Shown: positions 13,430 to 26,429, counted from the first letter of the stretch. The stretch is 64,000 nt of DNA from Diphasiastrum complanatum (GCA_029204225.1 CM055093.1:46990854-47054853), one strand, 5' to 3'. Notes: a model not told the origin generated them from the sequence alone. Numbers and translations are program-made.

Positions 13430-15730
13430 TCAACTCTTCTTATGTGCAGGCAACAGTCTCACGAATAGCCAACGTCACACAAGCATGTACATGCATGTTT
13501 GGTCAACTTCATAGAATTTTTTATTTGCATTGCTTTAATGTTCATTCTTGAGATTTATAATGGATAGCTAGCATAACCCTTATTTTGTCAAAAAGTTCAA
13601 AAGGAAGAAGCAATGATTGCTTCTGATAATATTTTTAGCAAATTTCGCAAATATAGATTTCCGCTCAATGGGCTGTTGTGGAAAACTAGACATGTACATT
13701 TGTGTTTAGGCATGAAATTGTTTCAAGGTTATTTTTGGATTAGATAAGCTTGTGTAGATTGGATAAAAATAACAAGCACAATCTAGTCATCTTCTATTTT
13801 TAAGTTCAAAAGGTAATAAACAATCAGAGACCATTACAAATCTATTATTGCTTGATAAATAGCTTCTATCTAATTGAGTAGTACACATCAAATCTAGGAT
13901 ATTATTAATGGTGATAAGTTCTTGCCACAAAGTTTTAGAGCTACATCAACAAACATTCACAAGTAGGCGTTAGGCTTGTGATGAGCTGTCCATTTCTATT
14001 TTTTTAAATTTGGGGCCGTCTGATTCAAGAAATAAGTGAAAATGACTTCACGCCTAGCCTAGTCCTACCATGTCTGACGCTCTTCTCTAAGAATGAATCC
14101 ATTTTTCATACTTTGCTTTCTTGATTAATAACCCTCTTGCCTCCCAGTTTCACCACAATGCCTATGAGAAAGATCCGTTAGCAATCTCTTATGTTGGTCA
14201 ACAACCAGTAATGAATAGTTGAGGGCAATCCCTTGCTCTTTCAAGTAGCCATAGTCCCCTCCGTATTCCACAAATCAAAAGCAAGTTTCCACTCTACTTT
14301 GGGTCCTTTCTTATTTTTGGCCCATTGGAGCACAGATCTATTTCTGCTTCTCGTGCCATTGGCTTACAAGTATAGTGCACCTTATAAGGGTGTCTGACAT
14401 TATTTTACAAATAGATCCAAGTCATTATGCCGACTTGGCCATGCTTTTGTTCTTGTCGCCATAAGATATGTTGGGGAGGCGCTAGGCTTTGTCTTTGCTC
14501 ATTGGCCGATCCGCGACTTGTCGACCTTCTAATATTGGCGTTCCCGGTAAATCTGAGTTCTAGAACTCCTTCTTGATTACTTGTCGACACTCCTTAATGT
14601 AGTTTGGCATCTCGATTCCTTCACTTGATATCCATTAAGCTCTTTTGACATCCGGAATCCGTTAGAAGAATCTTCTAACAGAGAGGGGGCCAAGGCACTA
14701 CCCGCCCATTTGGCCCCAACAACGCGCTACCAACACACCATGTTGCATGGCCAAGGCCAACAAAGTGCCCATCGAAAATTTAACTTTTTGTGGGCCTCAA
14801 AGTTTTATTGTTTTTTCAGTTTCGAGCACATTTGATGCCCCAGTGCCACGAATTTTCATGGGCCTCCACAACCAAACACGCATATATAGGGGTTTAGTTT
14901 TTTTTTTTCTCATATATATGCATAAGTTGTGAGAACTATCCAAAACTCGTGGAGCAAAACATGTCAACTTTTTAGACAAGGGCAACAGAAAGAAGTGGGC
15001 TTTTTATAATAATAAATGAATCTTTTAGTTTAACTTGTGGTTGTCACTATGTTAGGGCCAAACGAGAATATTGCTTGGGTCTTGCAAGCAATATTCAGTT
15101 ATTTGAAAAAATCAATTGTTTATAGAATGCGTCATTATCCACTTTGCAGTTGCCATGTGGAGATATGGGATTGGATCTAAAATATGTAATGGATGAGACT
15201 CCACTATCAAATCTAATAAAGTCCTTATTTGGTAACCCTCAAATAATCATTTTAGGTCTGCTCGACACTATGTCAACAATACATGTATTTCTGCAGATGG
15301 TCTCAAACCCTTCGACATCGTCTCAACAATGCGAGTAAAACTGTAGATTAGTTTCACATTACAAAATGATTAAAAAAATTAAATCCAACAATTGGCACAT
15401 GTGATTTTGTTTTGCATCTTTTAGTAATATATTAAAGTATTATTATACCTTTATATGTTTATGGTTGTAGTGCCCATGAAAAATCGTGTAACGTATGTGG
15501 CCCACAAAAAATTTGAAATTTTTATTAAGAATTGTGATATCCTGTTCATGCCACTTGGCACCCTAGCAACTCAATAGTGTTGAAAATTAAACTCACAGTT
15601 TCTCCTTGAACTCAGACGGCCGAACCAATCCTATTCTCTATACATTCGAATGTCAGAGCATCTAATGAATATTGAAGGCCTGGCCATATTTAATGACTTC
15701 AACTTGAAATGAACTATTTTGTGGTTCATA
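13430..15730. other. Non-coding, no gene recognised
   Basis: AT-rich sequence with ORFs of up to 64 codons and no recognised domain. I see no RNA gene, no terminal repeats and no conserved gene structure. Confidence 0.4.
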
Positions 15731-15734
15731 TGCG

Positions 15735-15920
15735 GTTCATATGCGATCTATAACGGACCGCTTGACTACTGCCAAAGGCAACACTTTCGGCCTACATGCG
15801 AAGACAATGAACCGCTAGACCACTGCAGGAACATAAGCTGCGGTTTATGTGCGAAGGCAACAAACCGCTGTGGACCACCGCAAGAATGTTAGTTGCAGTC
15901 TACATACGAAGGCAACGACG
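15735..15920. repeat. ~54-bp minisatellite, about four degenerate units
   Basis: Units begin near 15735, 15791, 15844 and 15899, a period of 53-56 bp. Each has a 'catatgcga / tacatgcgaa / ttatgtgcgaa / tacatacgaa' phrase, then 'ggcaac' or a variant, then 'accgct...gaccaccgc'. The block is GC-richer than its surroundings and lies immediately upstream of the copia reverse-transcriptase fragment. It may belong to that element's untranslated or spacer region. Confidence 0.75.
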
Positions 15921-16146
15921 CATTGCAAAGAACGACCAAGGCATTGCCAGGATCCGCCTTAGGGACCGAAAGGAACTGCCAAGGCATCAAAGGAGTCAAC
16001 CCTACGGTTATTTGCGAAGACCACTTACCGAAGCAAACCGCAAAACTATCGCTAGCTATCGCCGAAGGCATCGTCAATAACTGTCTAATCACCACAGAGT
16101 CGACCCTGTGGTCACTCGACAAAGACCAGCGACTGAAAACGCCATA

Positions 16147-17130
16147 GCGACTTGTTACTTTGTTGAGGAGCCAATTTTTTATTCGGAAGCAATTTTTAGT
16201 CCAAAAATAGATCAAACAAAATCAGCGATGGACAAAGAGTATCAATCTCTTATCAAGAACCAAATATGGACTGTTACAGACCTACCAGATGGTAAGAATA
16301 TCATTTCTTGCAAATGGATTTATCGAATCAAGTAAAAAGCCAATGGTTCAATTGATCGATGGAAGACAAGATTTGTTGCCAGAGGATTCTCTCAAATCTC
16401 AAATGCTAATTACTCAAACTTTCATTTACACCAATGGTAGATCTAGAGATTCACCAACTGGATGCGCAAACTACATTTTTACATCGAGCTATCGAAGAAG
16501 ACATTTATTTGTCTCAACTCGAAGGCTACAAGTTGGAGGGCAAACCCCATCAAGCATGCAAACTTTGAAAATCTTTCTATGGGCTTAAACAGTCGTCTCA
16601 TGCATGGTTTCGTCGAATTCTTTATTCAACAAGGCTTTATACCAAGTTCAGTTGATTTTACTATCTACTACAAATCAATGAATTCATCTTTCGTTATCAT
16701 TACATTATATGTTGATGACACATTACTCCTTAGTAATGACATTCAAATGCTTTAATATTTCAAAGAGATGTTATCAAATGAATTCGATATGACAAATTTA
16801 GGAGAGACCCATTTCTATCTTGGTATACAAATTTTCAGAGATCGTGATCATCGATTGATTTCTATCAATCAACAAAGGTACATTCATAACCTATTATTCA
16901 AACATCAAGTAGCCAACTGTAACCAGCCAAATGGCAGACTATAAACCAGCCAAAACCCCAATGGATCCAGGCTCAAAATATTGAAGGACCAGTGTCTCCA
17001 ATCTTTTGAAGAAGTCTAACAAATGAAACAATATCTTTATCATTCTATTGTTGGTTCTCTCATGTATGCCAATATATGTACTACACTTGACATTGCTTAT
17101 TCAAATAGTGCATTTGTTATGGTGAAAATT
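16147..17130 (+). pseudogene. Ty1/copia reverse transcriptase fragment, broken
   Basis: The RVT_2 domain of copia pol is spread over all three frames. Segments in order: 'AMDKEYQSLIKNQIW' with 'DLPDGKNIISCKWIYRIK' (about 16229-16335), then 'GSIDRWKTRFVARGFSQ' (about 16348-16400), the 'KSFYGLKQSSHAWF' motif (about 16570-16620), the catalytic 'LYVDDTLL' (about 16705-16730), 'LGIQIFRDRDHRLISINQQ' (about 16822-16876) and 'YLYHSIVGSLMYANICTTLDIAY' split across 17032-17103. Several in-frame stops and frameshifts are present, the first right after the CKWIYRIK block, so no protein can be made. Gag, protease and integrase are not recognised upstream and RNase H is missing downstream. The YVDD core itself is intact. 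Confidence 0.9.
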
Positions 17131-19384
17131 TGAATAATGATTCGAATGAACATGTTAATCTTCTTCAAGGATTATGCACCTCGGTAAAGCATGTATGGAA
17201 ACAGATGTGTGGCACACACACATGAACACCTGCATGCATCGATAGTGAGCAGGTCAATAAAAGCAACAAAACGGAACTTCAAATTGTTACTCTTCGAAGC
17301 TCTGCGACTCACTTGTTATCGGGAATCTAGTTGCAAAACGGAAAATACAAATTTTTTCCAAAAATTAGAAAATTAATACGTGTCAAGCTCACGAAAAAAC
17401 ATGAAGTCCCAAAAAAAAAAAAAATTGAAAAAAAGAAAAGAAAAGAAAAGAAAAAAGGATCTCAAGCAGGTCAAAACCAAACCTCAATACAATCAGCTGC
17501 CTGCCGCGCACGGCCAAAAATGGGGTGGGGTTTTAGGAAGGGTGGTATGCGGTTCACATGGGATGAGGTTTTAGGAAAGAGTGGTAGATAAGACTAGATG
17601 AGCTAAATCCTAAGCCCTAAATAAATCTGAAACCTAAACTTAACCCTAGCCCTAAACCTTCCTAATGTAATCTTATATACCACTCTTTCAATTTTGCCAC
17701 AAACTGCTTCCTGGGAGCTTGTGCGTCCTCCATAGCTGGGACGAGCCGTTGGAGCATAAACAGAGAGCGACCGAGGAGGTGGTTGTTGGATCGAAGGCAA
17801 AGGTGATCGATCAATCCTTGCTTTCACAAATGATGCATTCACAAATGAGTTTCAGAAAAATGCGTGAATGGGAGCATTAATATCAGTCTTCGAGATTGAC
17901 AATGAAAGGAGTGTATGTGTGGATCTGAGTTTCATCTTTTCATCTTTGCTTCGTGTCTTAGATCTGTCTCAATGCCAAGCGCATCATCGTTGCTCCTCGT
18001 TCTGTGTGCAGTTCGATTTTAGATTTCTTTTGGAGTCTTTCTTGAATCCGAGGATTAATGGAGTTGTCGTGATAGAAAAGTTTGCCTCTGCAGACGCTTA
18101 CGTTAGTGTTTTCCATCGTTGTCAATTTTGAGTGTGGGTTTCAAGCTGCGTTGGAGCAAGCTTCAACCTAGGTTTCACGTCGCGTTAGCTTCAGGAATAA
18201 ATCAACGCCGGGGCTTTGATTAGGGTCAGGGTTGTAGAATATATTTTTATGCATTCCATTTTGAACTTCTGTTTTGCAGTTCAGTGTGGCATTCTTACTT
18301 TGATTCTACTTTTTTTCTGCAATGTGTGTCCGAGAGAGAGGGATTACTTATGTATGATCTACGAAAATGGTAGATAGGACTACATTACGAAAATGGTAGA
18401 CAAGACTTCAACAAGTACATTCGCTTAGCTCTCTCCTATGCAGCGCAACCGAGTCTACTCAAATAATCATCCAAACTACAAGTCGCAAAGGATAAGATGA
18501 AACATTAATTGCAACATTGTTAAACTGTTTTGCATTGTAAGCATCTTTATCTACCATATGTACTTCTAATTGCTTGAGTTTTACATTCATCCCTCCCTTT
18601 AGTTACAAATAATTATTATTGTTGTGAACTACTTTATATTTTATACCTTCTACTACCAGGTTACTTTATCTTAATCAATGTGATATAGATTTGATTTAAT
18701 GTTTTTTTAGGGCTTTGAGGTTTCAGAACATTGGACCCTTGGAATGCTCTTCCGATGTAACTTACGTCTATCTTTAGCCTGTTATGACTAGAAAGAGGCA
18801 GACACAAATTTTGTCATCCTTCATTTTATGTATGCTTGTTAAAAGATTGTGAAAGTATCACTAGGTTCATTTACCTTTTTGGGATTTTTTTGGTGCCCAC
18901 GAGTTTTCATAGGATTGGAAAACTTAAGATTATGTGGCTTTGCATCTGAAGAAAGCCTCCTCTCCTCCATCTTGTACTGTTTCATTTGCTGTGTGCAATA
19001 TTGTGCATCATCAATCTCTTTATTGGTCAAAAGAAACTTGTGGATCTATAGTTTTTTTTGACAGATATTCAAAAGAAATTCAAATTTGCAAGTCAATCAT
19101 CATCAAGGTCAACAACCTAACCAATCAAGGAATCAAACGCAATAGTGGGTATTTTTGCAAAGAACTATGGATTGTCTAGTGAGTACAACAATATCTAATC
19201 AGTTACAACAGGCTATTGTTTGAAGACAATACTTGGAGGATCCTTCCTATGATAAGAGGTGGCCAAAGATGTTGGAAATTGCCAAAGGACTTATGGAGCA
19301 TGACACTTGATGAAGAATTACATGGTCTTCATTTTTGAGGACAAAAATGCCCTAACACCCTAAAAAATGATTAAGTAAGGAGAG
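17131..19384. other. No confirmed gene; A-rich tract and CCCTAA-like motifs
   Basis: An A/AG-rich tract at about 17405-17460 is a homopurine low-complexity run. At 17606-17670 there are several 'ccctaa'-type motifs, similar to plant telo-boxes. The 17868-18131 ORF has no recognised domain. The stretch 17700-18240 could be an untranslated exon or a promoter but nothing proves it. The sequence just before 19385 may be the decayed 3' end of a retroelement. Confidence 0.3.
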
Positions 19385-19920
19385 TGTCATGTCCCGCATG
19401 TAATTAGCCCATGTGCTCAATAATAAGGAATGCTAAATATAGCCATGGTGCTAAATTAGAATACGACTAATTTAGTAGAATAGTTTTAAGAAGGCTTGAA
19501 GAACCGCGCTATATTTGTAAATAGTGGGACTTGTAATAGTAGCTGTAAGGTCCAATTTATCCACATAAGGTCCCAAACTCATACTAGAGGTACAAAGGAC
19601 CACTATAAATAGCTGAGGTTGTGCTAAATTGGGAGGCTATTCTACATTTGTCTATTTTGAACTTTCTATGTGATTTGGATGCTTAGCTTTTCTTTGAGGG
19701 CTATTTTGGAGTTCTTGGTTCATGTGCCTCCCATCACATGAGAGCTTGATCATGCTTTTGTGGAAGGCTTGATATTTTAAATGCTCATTAATAATGGAGA
19801 TTTGTCTTACTTTGCCTAATTTGGTGGAGGTTTCTTTGATTTGTCTGGTTTCTTGAATTTTGACTAGTTTCTTGTTTTTCTTGCATTCACCACTAGGTTG
19901 TTTTCCACTAGTTTGATGTT
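19385..19920 (+). mobile_element. LTR-like block, gypsy type (3' end approximate)
   Basis: A purine stretch 'aagtaaggagag' is followed directly by TGTCATGTCCC, closely resembling the start TGTCATGCCC of the chromovirus LTR at 35689. A TATA-like 'tataaata' lies at about 19604, about 220 bp in. The upstream 'gaggacaaaaatgcc..' resembles the end of a chromovirus pol, but in a broken frame. The 3' end of the LTR is not defined. The block ends roughly 0.5 kb before the NDUFA1 start codon, so it may contribute to that gene's upstream region. Confidence 0.45.
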
Positions 19921-20436
19921 AAAGAGTGGAATAAATGTTAAGATGCTATGATTGGCACATGACAAAGAAAGAGCTCAAAATTTTTTGCTTTTTTAAAAGC
20001 TCAAGAGGGCCTGAAAGGACTTGTTTTTCTTAATTTATATTCAGAGTCCCTTTCTAGGCAATTAAGTGCTATTTAAGGGTTTAGATGGTCAACAAACTAG
20101 TTGACATATGTAGTATTTCAAATTAGAGCTACTGAGTACAAAGAGGCTGACTACTCTGGCTGCTCATTGTTTAATTCTAAAATTCAAATTCTACTTGGCT
20201 CTCCTACTTGAGCCATATCATTATGATTTTTGATACTACCCTCATGTTCTCTATTGATTTGTAGTTTATTGCTTGTCGAATGGATTATGGATTGAACTTC
20301 TCGTTTGATATTCAATTTTGTAGTTGATTACAATGGATTGTGTACATAATAAAAAATCATCCATGTTATCATAAAGTTTAACAACACAACATGTCTATTT
20401 GTGGCGTTGATAAATATTCTCAACAGAGCAAAGAAA

Positions 20437-21502
20437 ATGTCATGGTGGGAATCGTTGCTCCCCATGGGCATCATTGGGGGTATGTTGATGGTGATGGGAA
20501 ACATTCAGTATGGAGTGGACAAAGCCATGCATGGAAAGGTATCTTGGTCTTTCCTTCCTAGTGATTTTGTTGCCCTTGCATCATTTTTGAAGTTTACAAT
20601 GTTTAGAGAAGTTTTACATGTTCTGAAAGAAAAAGTTGAGGTCAGCAAATAAATGGGTATGGCAATTATTTGCACCTTTGTTCGATGGGTACGTGAGGAT
20701 GCTGTAACAATTGTTAGGATAGTGAGACATGATTGATTGACTACTCTAGAGTCTGAAGTGTTGAACATGATTTGTGATAATGTGCTTGTATTGGATGTCT
20801 TGGATATGAAGCTATACTTGTTTGTGGATGTTAGCTGTAAGTCAAAATCAAACAAGTCTTTAGGTGCTTGCACTTCAAATTGTCTTGAAGAACCACCAAA
20901 CATATACGATTATGATTAGAGATAAGCTATAATTAAAGAAACGAAGAAAATTACTACGAGAAAGGACCTTTTTTTTTCCCTTGTGTTTTAGTAGCTCTAG
21001 AAGCAATTATAGAAATTTAAAGTTCTCCTGGGAGCACATTGTACGTAAGAGATATATACACATCCATTAGTTGTTGATATGATGACAATTTTGTTGTGTA
21101 CGCAGTGTTTTAGATGAAGAAGAAGTTTCTTTTTTCAAATTAGGGCTCATAAAAGTTAGGCGTAATGAACAAACAATATTCTAGAGATTCCACAACTCTA
21201 GCTTGGTAGTTTTGTCTTACATATCTTAGTATATGTACTTCTCTTGTATATTGTGATCATGAAACCCCTACCCTTTAATAAGTTTGCAAGGGCCTTCAAG
21301 TTCAATTTTTACTTTGTATTTTGTTAAGATCTTGAAAAGAATGGTACCAAAATAAATGTTGCAGCCAAAACATCCTGGGGCAGATATGTGGGATAGATTG
21401 ATGGAGGAAAGAGATAATCGTCTTCTTGAAGAGGTCGCAATAGCTTCAAGGGGGAAGGTATTTTTTGAGGATTTTTTAGTATTTGAAGTTTGCATTGATT
21501 GA
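20437..21502 (+). CDS. NDUFA1: NADH dehydrogenase 1 alpha subcomplex subunit 1 (complex I MWFE subunit)
   Basis: Small accessory subunit of mitochondrial respiratory complex I, a single-pass membrane protein of the inner membrane needed for assembly. Two exons: 20437-20538 (34 codons) and 21365-21502. The intron of 826 bp has GT at 20539 and AG at 21363-21364, phase 0. Exon 1 begins MSWWESLLPMGIIGG and carries the single hydrophobic segment (about residues 7-20), followed by GNIQYGVDKAMHGK. Exon 2 begins PKHPGADMWDRLMEERDNRLLEE. The order of membrane segment, 'H-G-K/R', 'PKH-G' and 'W-D--M--RD' is that of plant MWFE proteins, usually about 65 residues. Reading exon 2 to its stop gives 79 residues. 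A GT at 21458 after 65 residues leaves open a further, unidentified 3' exon. The ATG at 20437 is chosen because family similarity starts there. No frame break or missing segment is visible. Confidence 0.88.
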
Positions 21503-21789
21503 TGATATTATTTGATTCAATCTAGGTGGTCATAATTTATTATGGCTATTTCTACAAAATAGACATGCCCGATTAAGAGATTCAAACACATGCATCATAA
21601 AACAATTGTCCTACATCAGAAGGTGCTAGCCTAGTAATCTCAAAATCCAAAGATTTTGTGTACGTTTGTTGAGTAACTGGGAGCTGCACAACTGTGCGAT
21701 CCCATATTTATGTACCTTTTCCATCAACAATTAGTCAAATGTTGTTCACAAAACTATTTCCCAGGATTTTCGTGCTTGTGTGTGTGTGC

Positions 21790-21791
<2 letters not shown>

Positions 21792-21841
<50 letters not shown>
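21792..21841. repeat. (GA)n microsatellite
   Basis: About 25 GA units preceded by a short (TG)n run. It ends 2 bp before the ATG of the BED-finger ORF, so it would form the leader of any transcript of that ORF. Confidence 0.98.
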
Positions 21842-21842
<1 letters not shown>

Positions 21843-21843
<1 letters not shown>

Positions 21844-22358
21844 TGGCTGCTCATCCCATTTGGGATGAGGTGGAGGTGATGCCCGACAAAAAGTGGCGTT
21901 GCCCTTTTTGTCGAAAGCAGTTCACAGGGAACGCCTCTCGGGTTCGAGCACATCTGGGGGGGTTGCGAGTCCGACCCACGGGGGGACGCTACGGGATCAG
22001 CGTTTGTATGGTCATCCCCGCTGCGGAGAGGGCTCGCATTATCGAGACATATTCTGAGCCAGTTGCTGAGCCCGGCGAGCCGTCCACAGATGCTGCAGGA
22101 CTCTATTTCTACTGGTGCACCCACTGCCACCGCCCCTTGCCACTGGTACACCCACCGCCCCCACCGTCGCATCTGCACCCGCCACTGCCGCTGCCTCCGC
22201 ACCCGCCCCCGCCACCGCCTCCACCAGTACTCCCCATGGATCCACAGCCTCCACTGCTGCACCTACGCCTTTACCATCACCGTCAGATCTGCGTGGCCCG
22301 TCCACATCCTCCGCTTCCGCACCTGCACCTATGCCACCACCTCCAGATCCGCGTGTGA
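21843..22358 (+). pseudogene. BED-type zinc-finger fragment (hAT transposase N-terminus-like)
   Basis: From the ATG at 21843 the protein starts MAAHPIWDEVEVMPDKKWRC and continues with CPFC (C-x2-C), KQFTGNASRVRAHLGG and then a basic/aromatic stretch. This is the pattern of the DNA-binding BED finger found at the start of plant hAT transposases and their domesticated relatives. The second half of the finger is abnormal: the expected C or H after the 'RAHLGG' histidine is not clearly placed. From about 22110 the frame runs into Pro/Ala/His-rich low-complexity sequence in all frames, which looks like a frameshifted (Pro/Thr/Ala)n linker. No hAT catalytic or dimerisation domain follows by 22500. 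I read it as a truncated transposon or host-gene fragment. A short expressed BED protein is possible but less likely. Confidence 0.65.
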
Positions 22359-22499
22359 CCACAAAAGTCTCATGGTTGCCAGAGTTTTTGCCATATTGGC
22401 CTGGCCCATTTTGCCTTATTCACGTAGAAAACTCATTACATGTGTGCAAATGTATCGCTGAACTAGTGATATGACGAAACAAATGTAGTGAACTATTGT

Positions 22500-25400
22500 A
22501 ATACCAGTTGTTCATGGTTCTTCAGTGTTACAGGTAACTGTTTGTAAGGCCAGTAACCATCGTTAGCAACCAACAATTTTACTAGCATAGTATGTACAGG
22601 TTTTATGTGTAACTGCACGGTTAATTCTTTTGTAGCAAAGTATAATACTATTACAATTTTGTATTGGGTTTCGCTTAGTAGTACGTTACACCGAAAAAGT
22701 ATCATACAAGTACCCAACATTTGTGTATTAGCAATGTACTGTTTTTCTAGGCAGTAGAATATTCATTCTTTGAAAAGTACTAATCATAGTATCATTTTAC
22801 CCTTAAGAGCCGTAAATCGTACTTTACAAAATTATCCGTATTTAGGTCAGTATTCATACAGTTGTCTACAATGTTTTTTGTACCCATCACAAATCCGTTC
22901 AACCACTTTCTTGACGAATGAGAAATGATTGTAATATATGTTAGACAAACTGGCACTTTGGTAGTCCATGTTGCATGAACACTGTACTGCAGAAAGGAGT
23001 GGAATACTAAAACTAGCCTAAATAGTTGGTTATAAGATTATGTATCATAGTTATGTGCCATATTGTGGGCAATGTAGGGTTATTAGTTATACATGCTACT
23101 ATATGGACCATTCTTGTACGCATCCCACGCAAAAGAACATAGTAAATTATCGAAGCATTGAGATTCTACAATTATAAATGCGTATGCCATTGTGTAATCT
23201 GAAACAAAGTGGTTTTCACCGAAAAGTGTAGTGCAGTGTATGTTCTGGACGTAAAGGGCACATAGTAGATTGCAGGAGTGTGTATAAACCAGTGTTGGCT
23301 TGAAAACTGTTATGTCACGACATATCATCTAGAGTTTTCTTGTTAACTATAATATTATTTATTACATTGATACATTCAGCTAGGAGAGATGACTTTTACT
23401 TTGTAGAGGACTGACCATTGCATCTTCATCCTTGGGCTTGGGCTTGTCCCTTGACAAAGAGACTGTCTGTCTGTCTGTCTGTCGGTCTCTCTCTCTCAGT
23501 CTCGCTTCCATAAGCGAATTCACATGAGGTTGGACTATCTACAAGAGACTGAATGCAAATGCCACTTACCGATGAGTGCTTTTACAATGTGTGTTTAGTC
23601 CCTAAAATAACACAATATACAGGACAAAGCGGACCTTCTAAACCTTAACACTTTTTTGTTTAGGGCATGCGTCACCGGTGTGATTCACTATATCTGAGCA
23701 AGAAATGCGCTCAACTCAGAACCTTGCCTAGCTAATTACGAATTTAAAAAAACACTATCTTTTGGTTATATGTCAATAATTTAATTTCATCTGTGTTTGC
23801 CAAGACACACATAAAACTCAGAACATTCCTGAGTTTGATACAAAACCCGATTTGAAAACTCTACATACATCTCACAAGATGATAAGAACTTTTAGAACCG
23901 TGATTGGATCGTCAGGTCCTATGAAACACATGTTTCTTGTGAACATGAGTTGGGCACATTCAACGAAAAAAAAGAGCGATTTGGATGCAATGACCTATTA
24001 ACTGGTGAAGGTGCTCGCAGAACTTCCTCTATCATCTCGCCTTTCATGTTTTGGTGTTGCTCATAACCCTGTAGATCTTAATGCCAATCTCTTTGAGGCT
24101 CAAAAAAGCCAGCTAAATTGGAGGTAGCAACTGTCTTAGTTTGTCTTTTTATGGTAGTCAATTGTCTTCTAGTGGTTGAGTGAAGTTCATGAGATACATT
24201 TATGTGCTGTCTGTAGCTTTACCAAATCATAATATCCTACCTTTTCCACTTATGGGTTAACCGTTGCCTATATTCAATATTTGTTGCTTATGTGAATAAT
24301 CATAAGTGATATCTTCTGAAACTTTTTCTGTGTTACCTCAAGGTGCCGAATCCTAATCTCAACAATCACTTGGCATACTTATCTGTCTCTAAACAACTCA
24401 GAGAGGTCCTTGACATGACTAGCTGTTTCGCTTTTGTGATCCTGCAGCAGCAGTGACCTTGTAGTAAGGCGTGTGGTACTGCAACTACTGGCACACTTTG
24501 TATGGACATCATCAACTGGAGAGTATGCTTGTTTACATAGCTTGCACCAGATGGGTACTTTACTTTTAATGCTGGTCTCCTGTATGACATTTTAAGAATT
24601 ATCTTATGTTCACTGCCATATGGTTGCCTTACCTTGGTAACCGCTCTAATAAATCATGAGATATTGATATTTGCTACGTATTTGTTCATTTTGGTCAGTT
24701 GACGTCTATCTCAGAAACATGAATTCAGGAGCTTAGTAATCACTTGAGCTCCGCACATTGCAATTTTTTAGAAAGGTCATTCATCTTCTGCAGAAACTGA
24801 CTCTCTTCAGAGGATCTGAATATAAGTGCTTAAGTTTTTTTTTCTTCCTTGTAGTGATGTTCGGACCTCCGATGCTCATAGTGAGCGTTCTCATTCTTGA
24901 AGCTTATGTTAAAAGCTTGGATTGCTGAAAATGAATCCAAAATGTTTCAGGACGAGGTTAGGACTGCCAATCTGTCCTGTTGTCAATAAAACATATGCAA
25001 AACAAAATGATTCATTTGATATTATGCAGTTACTTTCATCTTGAAATAACAACTTCCATGTGAGACCTTTAGGCACCTTTACTTTATGAACTACAAAGAG
25101 GTCATGATATGACAAAATATCAACCTTGAACCTAGTTACAACATTATTAACTATACATAGTGCAGAATAAAATGGCTAATGCCATGTAGATAAATTTGCA
25201 AGTGTTACAAAGTAATATAGTTGTGCTGGTCCTCACATAACTGGAAGATTTTCCATCTTCCAGGGATTTCTAGTTCCTGCATCAGCATAAGTAGTGTTTA
25301 TCAAATCTATCCATAACGCTTCATTGTAGCAAGCATTACGTGTGCGCAAATTGGAGTCATGAACATGCATAGCTTATCACTGAAGGATCTAGTCGTTTGG

Positions 25401-26420
25401 TTTGTTATAATAAATTGCAAGTTTCCTGATGCAGTGTTGTCTGGTTTAGCTTTGCATCAGGCTTCATTTTCTTTATTCCTAGATATGATATGCATTCATT
25501 AACAACTAGGCACAACTGTTAAAGTTACATACAAATGAAACCTCAAATGCATGGGTTGTTTGTACATGGCTCATTATTCATTTGATTTATGGTGGGAGGC
25601 AAACAGTGTTATATGCTCATTAGAATGTTCAGACGGTTTACTCTGCTGAAGTGAAGTTAATATCACATAAGAGATCAGAATGAGGGAGGTTGATACATGA
25701 TGGAAGTCTATGATCCCATACCTCCAAGCTATCGAGTTACATTTTATTTTTAACTTGCATCACTCCCAGAAAGTATCTGCATTTCTATGAGTAGCAATAA
25801 GTCAACATGTTGAAACTTTCTCCACTTCAATATGGACATCCAAAAATCATATACTCATCCATGAAAGTGAAGACCACAATATACAGATTACACATTAATG
25901 TAAGCTCTAATGTAGAGCCTAGTGATTGCCCCTTCATGATTTCAGCTGACCCTTAGCTTTTTGTCAACAAACTACCAGAAAGGCTTACATACAGTAATTG
26001 GCAGGGCTAACACGAGCTCGTTTGCCTCGATGTTGAATTCAAATTCTTTAATTATGAGTCGATGTCAAAAGCTTCATGATCTGAGAACATTCATCCAACA
26101 TTTTGTGAATGTAGGTTTCTTAATGTTGGCCTCTCCCAAGAAGGTGAGTCACCCCAACTCCAAAAGCTTCTTAGTACCTATGCCATCTCTTTGCAAAACA
26201 AATAATGTTTATCCGTCCATGTGGCGTGGTGGGGTAGTAGAGGGTTCTTGGTGTGGGATTGACCACTTTGTGCACAAAGAATAGATCAAGATGGGATCTC
26301 TAGGAGCATTTCTCTTGGAATCTAGTGAGAGGCTAAATCCATTCAGAATGAAGTCATTGCTAATACTCCAAAACTTGTATAACTTTGTCCTTGATGAGGT
26401 AGATGAGCCTCTAGGTGGAC
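22500..26420. other. No gene recognised
   Basis: No domain-bearing ORF. A (GTCT)n/(CT)n microsatellite of about 40 bp lies at 23460-23500. Short in-frame stretches at 24340-24470 (plus) and 24870-24955 (plus, acidic, 'AENESKMFQDEV'-like) could be exon relics, but I could not join them into a gene. Confidence 0.35.
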
Positions 26421-26429
26421 AAGAGTTGA

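Noticed and set aside
17606-17670. Interstitial telomere repeat
   Set aside because: Only scattered 'ccctaa' motifs separated by other sequence. At most telo-box-like promoter motifs.
22039-22474. Pro/Ala/Thr-rich ORFs on both strands after the BED finger
   Set aside because: GC-rich low-complexity sequence stays open in several frames. Only the first 21843-22110 part has a family pattern.
24340-24955. Possible exons of a coiled-coil protein
   Set aside because: Short in-frame stretches with some acidic/Lys pattern, but I could not find consistent splice sites or a family match.
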